This document shows, piece after piece, positions 11,011-22,850 of a DNA stretch of 64,000 nucleotides; position 1 is the first letter of the stretch, and each line of letters starts with the position of its first letter. Where the stretch lies: contig JAVTVY010020545.1 in assembly GCA_036873755.1 (NCBI GenBank), positions 17,669 to 81,668 on the forward strand, in the 5' to 3' direction. Made by a program: the position numbers and the translations under genes. The notes beneath the pieces are model-generated. The model was not told where the DNA came from. It did no database searches and saw only the letters and a program-made list of their open reading frames with translations. This stretch comes from Hanleya hanleyi (Eukaryota > Mollusca > Polyplacophora > Lepidopleurida > Hanleyidae).

Positions 11011-11859
11011 CATAGCAACCAACATGGCGGCCTCAGTTGATTGAAGCCAGCGAAATTCGTGGAGCGATGACGACACAGAGATCAGACAATTTATTACATA
11101 TAAGTGTCATTTTACGACACATCTGACACAGAAATGCTCCATGTGGTAAGAGAATTCGAATAATCGTGGACTGAGGGCCATACTTCTTTGAGTAGGATGA
11201 CACCTTCGCCGGCTTCGGTATCTCGGGTATGGTGTTTGAGCCAGCAGGGGCTTCCAGTCGCAGTTCACTGGCGGCTGATACTCTGATACACGGCGTTTTC
11301 CCTTTTTCAAAAGGAGACTATAACCGAGATGTCGGTGCGCAATAAATATACAACAAAACAAACAAAACGGGATGTAACCTACAGCTATTTCACCATAAGT
11401 CACAGCATGAATCACAAACTGTAAATTACCGAATTGATATTTCACTATAGAATGGTCCTTCGCTGGCTTGTTGTGGTGAACTGAAGAGTTTGTGAGGGCG
11501 ATGATATAGTCCTGAAAAAGATGTCACATGAATTTTGTTGATGCAACTAGACGGGGTTTTTTTTGTCGTGAATAAACCTATCACATAAGCAAACTGATTA
11601 TTCCATCTTAAGTCTTGTTTTTTGCTTCTTTTATCTGAGGAACTATTTTATGCCTACGTACCACCGTCTAAATGAGCGACGTGGTTTATGGACGTGTTTG
11701 ACCTAATTAGTTTATTCACAAACTTCTCTTCTTTGATGATGACAAAATGTTATAAACCTTGTCATGTGGTATTACTGGATTAGAATGAGGTTATGCGTCG
11801 CCGGTAAAACTCGATTTGCGACCGTAAAACCAAGCATTAACGGTCTCAAATCATCAAAT
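11011..11859. other. Intron sequence, nothing clear
   Basis: The right flank of the inverted-repeat element. It holds a minus ORF at 11107-11445 with no splice-site support. No repeat was assigned. Confidence 0.3.
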
Positions 11860-13620
11860 ACAAACAACAGGGTTATCCCCTAAGTTACTGACAGCTGTCA
11901 AATCAACATGTTCTTCATGCACAGTTCTAGTTCAAATCATCAATTACGACATCTTCCCAAACATTATTTCTGACCGCTGTCAAATAAAACAGGTCTCAAA
12001 TCATCAATTACGACATCTTCCCAAACATTATTTCTAACCGCTGTCAAATAAAACAGGTCTCAAATCATCAATTTGCAGATCCTTCAAAGCATCATCAATT
12101 TGCACAGCTCTCAAGCCATTAATTACTGACAGCTGTCAAAGCAGCATGTTCTTCATGCACAGTTCTAGTTCAAATCATCAATTTTGACATCTTCCCAAAC
12201 CTTATTTCCGACTGTTGTCAAATAAAACAGGTCTCAATTTGCAAATCCTTCAAACCATCATCAATTTGCACAGCTCAAGCCATTAAGTACTGAGAGCTCT
12301 CAAATCAACATGCTCTTCGTGTACAGCACTTGTTCAAATTAATTTTGAGAACTGTCAAACCACCACTTAAGACAGCTGTCAAATTATGTTCTAGAGCTCT
12401 CAGATAATCAATTTGCACATCTGTAAAACTATTACTACTGACAGCTGTCTGATCAATATGCAGGCCTGCAAGTGGCTCACAGTGACAATATAGGAGGAAA
12501 TTTGCCAAAATATAGGAGAAATATAGGAATTTTCTTAAAATATAGGAAATAAAGAAGTGTAAGACAGGTCACTACTACATTGTTTGTTCCACACTTGGTA
12601 TTTTTCTGGTGTTTAATCAAATTATTTCCACTGAATGCGTTCATAGTGATGGAAATGGTCCTGAAACCTGATGACGTAGGCCCCCTACATCCATGACAAT
12701 AAAATACCACTTCTATCCCTTGATGCAATGCAGGCCCCCAACATCCATGGCAATTAAATGACAGGTGAGGCTCGTTATACAATTCAATTAGCTGCACCTT
12801 CTTCGTGTAACATGACACCAACTTAATTGCCAGCACGAGGTCCCTGAGCTAAGCTGGCACAGTCTGAAGACCAAGCTTTAATTTGGTGTATCGGGTTACA
12901 TATATAGGCCATCACGCCTTGCAGGACATGTACTTTGCGTTGACAATGACAATTTAATTGATTTCGTGTTACACAATCGATGTTAGATTTCTGGATGAGT
13001 GTTCACGTGTCATACAGATGAATGAAAACACAATTCATGACAAGACTGAGAGCTATAATACGTCATCAGGGAATGGGACCATTGAGGAGACTCATTTGGC
13101 TGCCTGGTTCAAGAAAGTGAGATTGAAATGTTTTGATATTTAAAAAAAAAATCTGAAATGTCAGAAATTTCCTCATGCCAATTTGACTCATTTCAGAGCA
13201 TTGGTGAAAGTTTTCATGAGAAAAGGTCAAAATATAGGAAATATAGGAGGTTTTGAGAAAAATGTAGGGAAATATAGGAACGACGCTAAAATATAGGAAA
13301 ATATAGGAAATATAGGAGACACTAGCAGGCCTGGATATGTTCTTCATGCACTTTGAGCTCTAGCTCACATCATTACTTTTGACAGCTCTAAAATCATGTT
13401 CTACAGCTTGCAAATTATCAACCTGCACATCTGTCAAACCAATACTACTAACAGTTGTCACATCAATATGTTTCTCAAGTTCTAGCTAGCTGAAATCATC
13501 AATTTCGACATCTGTCAAACAATTACTACTGACAGCTCTCAAATCATCAGTTTGCATAATCTGTCAAACCATTTCTAATGACAGCTGTCAAATCATGAAT
13601 TTCCCAGATCTGTAAATGAT
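11860..13620. repeat. Degenerate array of TGACAGCTGTCAAATCATC units (split)
   Basis: The palindromic core GACAGCTGTC recurs at about 11890, 12130, 12371, 12440 and 13580, with many variants such as AACAGTTGTC. It is embedded in longer blocks such as ATGTTCTTCATGCACAGTTC, which appears at about 11908 and 12147. A hAT-like insertion occupies 12461-13333. The array contains repeated CAGCTG E-box cores. The same family occurs at 7197-7350. Confidence 0.65.
12461..13333. mobile_element. hAT-like non-autonomous element inside the array
   Basis: The ends are CAGGCCTGCAAGTG and its inverse CACTAGCAGGCCTG (13 of 14 match). The flanking hexamers are AATATG on the left and GATATG on the right. Removing the insert rejoins the array motif ATATGTTCTTCATG. 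Both ends carry iterated TATAGGAAATATAGGA-type motifs, suggesting subterminal transposase-binding repeats. No coding capacity is evident. A 5-6 bp duplication would fit hAT5/hAT6-type groups better than the usual 8 bp. Confidence 0.65.
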
Positions 13621-13869
13621 TTAAACAAATGTAAATCACTTTCTAAGGTATAGTCACATATACATCTAGTGGAGCAGTCAAATCAGCAGGTCATACAACT
13701 TTCCGATGTTCTGCTAAAATATCAGAAATCAAGGCTTTTGAGGTTATAGTGGTTTAGTGTGGTAATAGTCTGTTCTGTGGATAATTTTCTTCTTCTGAGT
13801 AGACGATAAGTCAAAATTTATATCACCCAAAAATGGAAGCCACAACTTTAAACGAGAGATCCTGAAGGA
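13621..13869. other. Intron sequence, nothing recognised
   Basis: The flank between the array and the pearl-like element. No feature was seen. Confidence 0.3.
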
Positions 13870-16314
13870 TCTTGGCGCACGCCCACCATTGTCTGATAAT
13901 TGTAAGCTAATGACAAGAGGATCTTTTTGTCCATTGTTACTAAGAACAAACGATTGATTTGTAATTTTGTTTGCAGAATTTCGAATTTGAGCGAAAAAGA
14001 TCGAAAAAGGGACACTGGAAAACACCAAAATATTATTTATCTAAGGTTCAGGAGTTTCAAGATTTCTAGAAACTGTACTTGATGTCGGTTGTTATAGTAC
14101 AAGTGAAATGAGCAAAGTTAGTCTGAAAGTGAATGTCCGAAGGATCCTTCGTCTTTGTTTTGTAGTATTTTATTTTTTTTTGCACGTGTCATCATTGGGT
14201 ACTGGAAGCGAAGACTAATCTCTTTGACACTTTGGCATGAGCCCTGATTATCTCCCTTGGATCGAAGCACGCAGTAGTCTACAGTTGTCGAGTTGTGATG
14301 TTGTTTCACAAGAGTAACTTCCCTTCGGCAGACAAAACGGTGGGGCAGTTCACTTGCAACAGCATGGACTAAATTAAACTGATTTAAAATTTGAAGAAAT
14401 ACATTTTAATTCGGAATCATTTGAACTCCTTGATATAAAAGGTGAAAGTATGGATATTCTCTATAGTCAATATATAGAATATGCCCCATCGTTTGATAAG
14501 CCAACTCTTGTGATGCAACATCACAACTCGGGGAATAAAGTATTAATTTGAAGCGTAACTTGGATTTTCGAATCGAACCGAAAAGGTATCTTGCACAACT
14601 GGACCACAAGGGGAACCTGTGTACCAAATTTGAGAAAGATCTATGCAGCACTTCCTGAGAAATCATGATAAAATTTCATGAGGAAATCCAAAATTGCCGC
14701 CTAGTGGCTATATTGGATTTTCGAATCGGACCGAAAAAGCTATCTTGCACAACTAAACCCCAAGGGAAACCTGTGTACCAAATTTGAGAAAGATCCATGA
14801 GGTACTTCCTGCGGAATCATGATAAAGTTTCATGGGGCAATCCAAGATGGCTGCCTGGAGGCCATATTGGATTTCGAATCAGACCAGAAAAGGTATCTTG
14901 CACAACTGGACACCAGGGAGAACCTCTGTACCAAATTTGAAAAAGACCCATGCAATAGTTCCTGAGAAATCGCAATAACAAAGTCTCATGGGGAAATCCA
15001 AGATGTGGCCATATTGGATTTTGGAATCGGACCAGAAAAGCTACCTTGCACAACTCCACAACAGAAACCTGTGTACCAAATTTGACAAAGATCCATGCAT
15101 CAGTTCCTGAGAATTCAAGATAACGGAATTTCATGGGGAAATTCAAAATGGCCGCCTGGTGGCCATATTGGATTTTCGAATCGGACTGAAAAGAGTATCT
15201 TGCACAACTGGACCACAAGGGAAAACTGTGTACCAAATCTGAGAAAGATCCATGCAGTACTTCCTGAGAAATTACGATAAAGTTTCATGGGGAAAACTAA
15301 GATGGCTGCCTGGTGGCCATATTGAATTTTCGAATCGGACTAGAAAAGGTATCTTGCACAACTAGACCCCAAGCAGAACCTGTGTACTAAATTTGAGAAA
15401 GATCCATGCAGTACTTCCTGAGAATTCACGATAAAGTTTCATTGGGAAATCCAAGATGGCTGCCTGGTGGCCATATTGGATTTTCGAATCGGACCGGGAA
15501 AGGTATCTTGCACAACTAGACCCCAAGGGGAACCTGTGTACCAAATTTGAGAAAGATCCATGCAGTATAGTTCCTGAGAAATCACGATAACAAAGTTTCA
15601 TTGGAAAATCCAAGATGGCCGCCTTGTGGCCATATTGGATTTTCGAATCGGACCGGGAAAGGTATCTTGCACAACTAAATCCCAAGGGGAACCTGTGTAC
15701 CAAATTTGAGAAAGATCCATGCAGTAGTTCCTGAGAAATCGCGATAAAGTTTAATGGGGAAAACTAAGATGGCCACCTGGCGGTCATATTGAATTTTCAA
15801 ATCGGACCGAAATTAGAGTGTCTTGCACAACTAGATCCCAAGGGAAACCTGTGTACCAAATTTGAGAAAGACCCATGTAGTACTTCCTGAGAAATGACGA
15901 TAACTATGTTTCATGGAGAAATCCAAGATGGCTGCCTGGTGGCCATATTGGATTTTCGAATCGGACCAGAAGAGGTATCTTGCACAACTAGACCCCAAGG
16001 GGAACCGGTGTACAAAACTTGAGAAAGATTCATGCAGTACTTCCTGAGAATTCACGATAAAGTTTCAAGTTCATCGGGAAATCCAAGATGGCTGCCTGGT
16101 GGCCATATTGGATTTTCAAATCGGAAAGAAAAGGTCTCTTGCACAACTAGACCCCAAGGGGAACCTGTGTACCAAATTTGAGAAAGATCCATGAAGTAGT
16201 TCCTGAGAAATCGCGGTAACAAGAATTGTTTACGGACGGACTGACGATGGACGGACGACGGACCACGGACGAAAAGTGATTTGAACAGCCTACCATCTGG
16301 TGATGGTGGGCTAA
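13870..16314 (+). mobile_element. Pearl/Helentron-like element P1 with eleven ~155-bp cores
   Basis: Core units of about 148-162 bp start near 14570 and repeat about eleven times to 16210. They are marked by TTTTCGAATCGGACC, AGAAAGATCCATGCAG and CAAGATGGCCGCC-like blocks. They are followed by an ACGG-rich microsatellite (16228-16275) and a terminal hairpin (GCCTACCATC / GATGGTGGGC) ending in TAAAAA at about 16314. GCCCACCAT at 13881 is the inverse of the 3' arm and may mark the 5' end. Minus ORFs across the array (14406-16333) are periodic artefacts of the repeat. No Rep/helicase gene is present, so it is non-autonomous. Confidence 0.65.
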
Positions 16315-16767
16315 AAACACAATTGCCTCCCATTATTTTTGGAATGTAATGACATTATTGTGGTCCTCACTCAGTCATCTGACATAGCATGACTTCATGT
16401 AGAATGATACATTAGCTAAAACTTGAATGAAGGAGACCACTACATGTATATATATATAACATCATTACGTTCTACAAGCAAAAAGAGATCGACAAGCGAT
16501 GTAAGTTTTCAATACGGATTTATAAAAGGAGAAGTTTAATATTGTTATTAGTACAATATAGCAAAATGTATTCACTCCAAAATCATATAACAGTTATATC
16601 CCATAACAATGGGTGTATGTAAGCAACATTTTAGAAAAAAATTAAAAGTTTCACAGCTCACCTTTAAACAATCACTTCCACAACTTTCTAAAGTGATCAA
16701 TACATGTACATTTCTTCCATCAATTAATGTGTATCAGAAATACTCTAAAACTGCTAAATGATCATGT
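16315..16767. other. Intron sequence, nothing recognised
   Basis: AT-rich sequence with a short TATATATA stretch near 16448. No coding signal. Confidence 0.35.
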
Positions 16768-16771
16768 TTAA

Positions 16772-17262
16772 AGAGGTGGTAGCGTCATTTAAAAAATATT
16801 CAGCAAATAACATATTTCGATAAAATTATTTAGTAGTTGAGATCAACTATGGTGAACATTTTTCTGTTGCCTTATTTTTTAATATCAAGAGCATTGAAAT
16901 CACACTTCTGACATCTTCTGAAAAACATGACAGCACCTGTACTTGGCTCCAGTGCCCGAGTTGACGTCACAAAATGCGCATTGGCATTCTGGGCGTGAAG
17001 CTTTGAAACATCATACTCTCTCTCAGAACTTTTATTGCACTGTGACAGCTTCTAACGTGATGTCATGGACACCTGGTCACATTATCTGATGTCATCTCAG
17101 TCATTTCCAATTTTTATCTTGTTCATCAGACCGAATTGAAGAATCTAACAGTATTGGTCCCTATAAAAGTACATGTATACAAAACTTCGCGACTTGAAAA
17201 TCTTTTGGCAAATGTTGCAAGTGATCGTTTACCTGAACAATTAAAATCACGCTACTACCTCT
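16772..17262. mobile_element. TTAA-flanked MITE (491 bp)
   Basis: TTAA occurs at 16768-16771 and 17263-17266. The inverted termini are AGAGGTGGTAGCGTCATTT on the left and AGAGGTAGTAGCGTGATTT on the right (inverse). The TTAA target site and AGAGG ends fit Kolobok or piggyBac-type transposition. There is no internal ORF of note. Confidence 0.7.
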
Positions 17263-17266
17263 TTAA

Positions 17267-17647
17267 CAGATACTTGTATCAGAGTATGCTTATTCATATT
17301 GGTACTTGTAAATGAGAATATTAATCCAAGAATAATATACTTGGATGACCATATGTGTACAAACCTGTGAGAAGAGGTTATAAGAAATAACCACAATTCA
17401 GGCCCAGCATTGCCTATAGAGATACATGTGAGGACATTATATAATGAATTTACAGTTAATTCTGTTAGAGTGAAAGGATGTTTAAGTTTTGATAGACTTT
17501 TTCTTCACCAGGAAGTTCAATACTTGTAGACGTCATCAGCACATTTACATGTGTATATTCAAGTAAACACATGAACGTGCCAGGGATGAGTAATTACATA
17601 TACTTGGGAAGTGCAATTAAACAGCCTGTCCAACTAGTTTGCTTACA
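17267..17647. other. Intron sequence, nothing recognised
   Basis: A unique-looking AT-rich stretch before the satellite. Confidence 0.35.
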
Positions 17648-19150
17648 TACACATCCAACTTGGAGCTGGATGGATTACATTAATGTCTCTAATAACTTGG
17701 AGCTAAATGGATTATAGTAAGGTCTCTAATAACTTGACGCTGTATTGATTATGGTAAGGTCTTTAATAACTTGGAGTTGTATGGATTACAGTAAGTTCTC
17801 TAATAACTTGGAGCTGTATGGATTACAGTAAGTTCTCTAATAACTTGGAGCACTATGGTGTCTAATAATTTGGACCTGTATGGATTACAGTAAGGTTTCT
17901 AATAACTTGGAGCTGTATGGATTACAGTAAGCTCTATAATAACTTCGATCTGTATGGATTAAAGTAAGTTCTCTAATAACTTGGAGCTGTATGGATTACA
18001 CTATGGTCTCTGATAATTTGGAGCTGTATGGATTAGAGTACAGTTTATAGCAATTTGGAGTTGCATGGATTACATAAGGTCTCTAAAAACTTGGAGCTGT
18101 ATGGATTACAGTAAGGTCTCAAATAATTTGGAGCTGTAAGGATTACAGTATAAGTTTCTAATAACTCTGGGCTGTATGGATTACAGTAAGGTTTCTAACA
18201 ACTTGGAGTTGTATGGATTACATAAGGTCTCTAACAACTTGGACCTGTATGGATTACAGTAATGTCTCTATATAATAACTTGGAGTTGTATGGATTAAAG
18301 TAAGGTCTCTAATAACTTGGAGCTGTATGGATTAAAATGAGGTCTCTAATATAACTTAGAGCCATACAGGGTAAACTATGCTCTGATAACTTGGAGCTGT
18401 ATGGATTATAATGAGGTCTCTAATACAACTTTGAGCCATACAGGGTAAACTATGCTCTGATAACTTGGAGCTGTATGGATTATAATGAGGTCTCTAATAT
18501 AACTTAGAGCCATACAGGGTAAACTATGCTCTGATAACTTGGAGCTGTATGGATTATAATGAGGTCTCTAATATAACTTAGAGCCATACAGGGTAAACTA
18601 TGCTCTGATAACTTGGAGCTGTATGGATTATAATGAGGTCTCTAATATAACTTTGAGCCATACAGGGTAAACTATGCTCTGATAACTTGGAGCTGTATGG
18701 ATTATAATGAGGTCTCTAATATAACTTTGAGCCATACAGGGTAAACTATGCTCTGATAACTTGGAGCTGTATGGATTATAATGAGGTCTCTAATATAACT
18801 TTGAGCCATACAGGGTAAACTATGCTCTGATAACTTGGAGCTGTATGGATTACAGTAAAGGTCTCTGCTGACTTGCAGCCATGGTAGCTGTATGGGGATT
18901 GGCAGTACACTAAGGTCTTCAATAACTTGGAGCTTTTTGGATTGTGGTAAGGTCTCTAATAACTTGGAGCTGTATGGATTACAGTAAGGTTTATAATAAC
19001 TTGGATCTGTATGGATTACAGTAAGGTTTATAATAACTTGGAGCTGTATGGATTACAGTAGTGTCTCTAATATATGAATTACAGTAAGTTCTCCACTAAA
19101 CTGAAGCTGTATGGGTTACAATAAGGTCTCAATTTGGAGCTGTATGGATT
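17648..19150 (+). repeat. 37-bp satellite with a 74-bp higher-order block
   Basis: The basic unit is about 36-37 bp (AACTTGGAGCTGTATGGATT, then ACAGTAAGGTCTCTAAT) and diverges along the array. From 18311 to 18828 two diverged halves alternate, the second containing GAGCCATACAGGGTAAAC. They form seven nearly identical 74-bp dimers starting at 18311, 18385, 18459, 18533, 18607, 18681 and 18755. The outer units are less regular. Confidence 0.85.
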
Positions 19151-19566
19151 GATATCTTCAAAACACATACATTTTAGAAGGTGATTCCTTAAATTGGTCT
19201 TCCTATATTCAGCTCTGACTGTTCAGAATAAGTATAAAATTGAAAGTTGGCCAGATAATGATTAATTTTTTCAATTGAGTATATAAATGTACATGTTCCC
19301 CCAGCGTACATGTATATTGAGACGAATTTGAAGCTCTCCATATTGCCAGCTGCTCAGGTAACTTTCTCAGTGCTATCATGGTTATACTGTGTTTTGTTTC
19401 CTGCTGATGGGCGGACAAGTAGAGGAAGCTACGCCTAAATTTATTCAAATATCATTTATAATACTTTGTACATTAGATCTGGAGCACACGGAGGTTTTAG
19501 AGTTCATGGAAAAACAATCGAGATAACGAAAGTTCTGATTTGTTTAAAAAAATTATGGCAATTTAC

Positions 19567-19708
19567 CTTCAGACTGCATCCCTGCATGACAAGAATTTTC
19601 AAGTGACTGCGGTATGATGTGAAGAGGTTTTGCAGATGTGAATTGAGAATATAGTCAACGAATACAGGCAAAAGAGCTTTTAATCCCTCCACTATACTAT
19701 ATCCTAAC
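19567..19708 (-). CDS. Host-gene exon (10th)
   Basis: 142 bp: one base plus 47 codons. The acceptor has a good pyrimidine tract (TTTGTTTCCCTCTCAG|G) and the donor is AAG|GTAAAT. The peptide runs LGYSIVEGLKALLPVFVDYI ... SHLKILVMQGCSLK and looks like amphipathic helices. It joins the preceding exon through a split ATG codon, giving a continuous helix (SLIRM-LGYSI). The intron before it is only 65 bp. Confidence 0.75.
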
Positions 19709-19773
19709 CTGAGAGGGAAACAAATCAGCTCCAGGAAGCTGTAGGACAGGTAATTTCAACACAGTCTTTTAAC

Positions 19774-19967
19774 ATGCGGATCAAACTGGTGAAAACCCCT
19801 CCACTCTGGAGAAAACTACTGGTATGTGCCCCATGGCACAGGACATATGACCTGTGCTCAAGCCAAGCATTAAGGCATGTGTTTAGTAATTTCCTGTTCT
19901 TAATAGAGTTAATACCTTTGTGGTTTCGGAACATTATACTTGATAAATATGAAAAGAATGCTTTCTC
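19774..19967 (-). CDS. Host-gene exon (9th)
   Basis: 194 bp: 64 codons plus two bases. It starts EKAFFSYLSS after CCCCTGAGCAG and ends SLIR plus AT at donor AT|GTTAAA. If unspliced, the frame runs on to a TGA at 19725-19727, so an isolated ORF call here would be misleading. An alternative donor (AAAG|GTATTA, about 19903) would give a shorter exon. The long version is preferred because the whole frame is protein-like (KLLNTCLNAWLEHRS, HGAHTSSFLQ) and the phase fits. Confidence 0.6.
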
Positions 19968-20451
19968 CTGCTCAGGGGAAACTTGATAGCATTCTCTTTG
20001 TTCCTTTTTTGTGTTGTTTAAGTTTTGAAAATATAAATCTAATGTAAAACGTACATCCAAACTGTCATACGATATATACTCCCCCACACTTGCCAGAAGA
20101 AAATCATCTCCCAGACAAGTACATACATCATGTTCTTAAATAAACTACGCATACATCATACTACAATAATAAATTGTATATAAAAGCAGACAAGGTCATG
20201 TGGATTACCTAATTAATCTGGATATTTCTAACTCCAAACCTGTTATCATAAATTACATAATACAGTATGCATTATACTTGCACCGAGTACACAAGACATA
20301 GAGGTCGACTTGTTTTCTATCAAAAAAAAAAAAATACATAAAAGGCAATAAATATTTGTTAACTTTTTTTGTAAATTTGGTATGACAATCTCTATTTGTT
20401 AAAGGTGAGAAAATGATATACCTGAAGTTCAGGTTTCAACTAGGTTCTTAC

Positions 20452-20585
20452 CTGTTGTGATCTAACGACTTCCTCATACGATACGTGAAAGTGAAACACA
20501 GCCGGCGTGTTCACCAGACAGATTGTGTCCCCCATTCTGCAGCAATATTGAACAACCTGGACCAGTTCACATGTGCCAAGCCCAG
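20452..20585 (-). CDS. Host-gene exon (8th)
   Basis: 134 bp: two bases plus 44 codons. The donor is strong (CAACAG|GTAAGA) and the acceptor is CATGTTTAG|CT. The peptide is GLGTCELVQVVQYCCRMGD, followed by CLVNTPAVFHFHVSYEE and VVRSQQ. It joins the previous exon through G|CT (alanine). An internal ATG (MGDTICL) could be mistaken for a start codon. Confidence 0.8.
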
Positions 20586-22434
20586 CTAAACATGCATGCT
20601 TAACACAGATCTGTGCATTTTTCTGTTTTAAAAAATAATCCTCTTGAGTCAGAATTAAGCCAGTTAGATAATTGGATCACAACTCCATTAGGAATAGAAC
20701 CTTTAGCTTCTTCAACACTGCATGAAAGCCCGGAGTTTACTAGAATTCAGCCAGTTTTCAAATGTTCACAAAAGAATTAAACCTTTAAATGAGTCCAGAT
20801 GTCCCTGTCTCCATGCATCCATAATTTTACTCCATAATTAGTGGAATTAAGTGATTCAAAAATGACATCAAAGTATAGAAGTTAGAGCGAGGCATATCCA
20901 ATTTTTAACGCAAGCAAGGAAAATATTTCAATGGCACTGGCTTCACTGGTATTGATACATTAAGCCACCCCTAGTTGCATGGACATGATGGAGAGGTGGT
21001 GGCTGCAACCAGCATCGCAGGCCTCTCAGAGAAACACTAGGCTAGCCCTCCTAAAAGGTACCCCTCATAAGGGCTAATCCATATTCTCTTGCGAAATATC
21101 TGAGAGACAGTCCAAGCACAAGTATATATGTATATAACGCCCGTCCCATGGACACTTGAAACAAACAGTAAACGGTTGATATTTGCTCTCGGCTGGAACT
21201 TTATATACATGACTGAGTACACATGCCAATCAATGTTCACAATTTGTTCGATTTTGGCTAAAAGAAAAAGGAAAAAAAATAGGAAGAAAAAAAAAATGAC
21301 AACTAGAGTTTCTCGACTTCCGAATCCTGTAGCCTGTAGGCAATTATTTTGATGCACATACATGTATCATTGTGCTGTTCTAAAGATTTGCTCGAGGCCA
21401 TGATATTAAAGAGACAAAACGACAATTTCCTCTATTGATAGAAAGATAATGTGCAGATCTATGAAATGATCAAGATGTGCCAGATGCAAGTGGGATAACT
21501 ATATATACTAGTGTGCAGTGTGATATCAGACATGTCAGCTGACAGTTGACATAGTTGAGACAACCAGACAGACAGTTCATTGCCCACCCCATGTGAGAGG
21601 ATAATATTGTACTGGTCTTGGCATATATGCAGACCTCGACTGACACACCGACAACCCGTGTGTCAACAATATTGGACCCATCATCGACCAAATTGAGACC
21701 AACAATAAAGGCATGCCATGCCAAGCAAGTTTTACAGTTTAAACAAAGTTTACATCACTGAAGATCTCTCATCTCAAGACTGAATGCAGCACTTAATTTC
21801 ATGCCAGAATATTTAATCCTGACCCCGCTTGCACTAATATTGAAGTCAATCCTTTGACAATATATCTGCCCTTATCGCCATGGCAGTTGCATTGATGCAT
21901 GGCTCCCAGCCGTTTATTCGCATCGTCTCTTCCCTATCTCTTCAGCATGGGTGGTTGTTTTACTATTGATAACTGGTGCAAGGGAGATTCTCAGAATTGG
22001 GGCATATGTTTCTTGATGGGAATGACATATGCTGGCGATCAAAATGGGATCAAGCATGATAAAGGCTTGCATTAATGATAATTTCGAAAAACTTCTGCTC
22101 GAAAATTTACCAGTTCAGTTATCATTGATTAAAAACATTTCCTATGCTGAAGAGATAGGAAGGAAACAGGCGAATGAACTGCTGGGGGCCATGCATGCAT
22201 CAATGCATACATGTGGCATGGCTACCAGAGCAGATCTCTTGTCGAAGGATAAGTTCAATTTTAGTGCAAGTGGGGAATTACATATGACCTGTACATTACA
22301 GAACGATAACATGTACATGTAGCCTGTTGTTACAGGTGAACATTAGCTTTTCAATGCTCTGTCTATTCAACCCGATTGAGCATGCATGCACAGGAGTCTG
22401 ACTGCATCAGTGCAGGGAGTCTGGACACCCTGGT
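20586..22434. other. Intron sequence, nothing recognised
   Basis: The intron upstream of the 8th exon. Short ORFs at 21037-21724 (minus) and 22029-22322 (plus) have no supporting signals. Confidence 0.35.
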
Positions 22435-22850
22435 AGCCATCCTCGCGAGCCAGTGTATCGATCGATCTGTTAGGATAGATACACTGGCTTGGTTAGTTAC
22501 TCATAAGAGTACTGGATATAAATAGATTAAGGGGTTTCCTTTTAAATCAACCCAATCAGTGAACGTGCTAAGCTAGTTAGGCCAATCCACTGCGAGATAT
22601 GAGATGTGACAGGTTTGAATTTCATCGCGGGCCAAACTGCTTTGATGTCAAGCTGAAATCGACATCAGAAGTCAAAGCAAAAACCGTAGACTCGGGATAC
22701 CGACATGCTAATTCAAAACAAGTGAGGGAGTTGAAATGTACAAGATGATATAATAGAGGCATCGAATCAAGAACTCATTCGAATCACCAAAAATGTCCAG
22801 GTAAACCCTCCGCAAGGATTAATGATTTACCTGGACTTGTGAAGATGCAT
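22435..22850 (+). repeat. Dispersed repeat, copy A (inverse copy at 41425-41775)
   Basis: Much of this stretch matches 41425-41775 in inverse orientation, for example GACATGCTAATTCAAAACAAGT, split here as GACATGCTAA and TTCAAAACAAGT, and GTGACAGGTTTGAATTTCAT. A hairpin (GCCAGTGTATC ... GATACACTGGC) lies at 22450-22490, and a second one (GTCCAGGTAAA ... TTTACCTGGAC) at about 22798-22840. GGTTTGAATTTC resembles a degenerate Pol III B box, so a worn tRNA-derived SINE is one possibility. Confidence 0.55.

Noticed and set aside
14406..16333. Series of minus-strand ORFs with repeated peptides (HRFPLGSSCARYL)
   Set aside because: They are periodic translations of the ~155-bp P1 cores and are broken at each indel.
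19725..20087. A 120-codon minus ORF as an independent single-exon gene
   Set aside because: It contains a host-gene exon. Both ends of the open frame extend into introns, and a splice acceptor and donor inside it fit the neighbouring exons.
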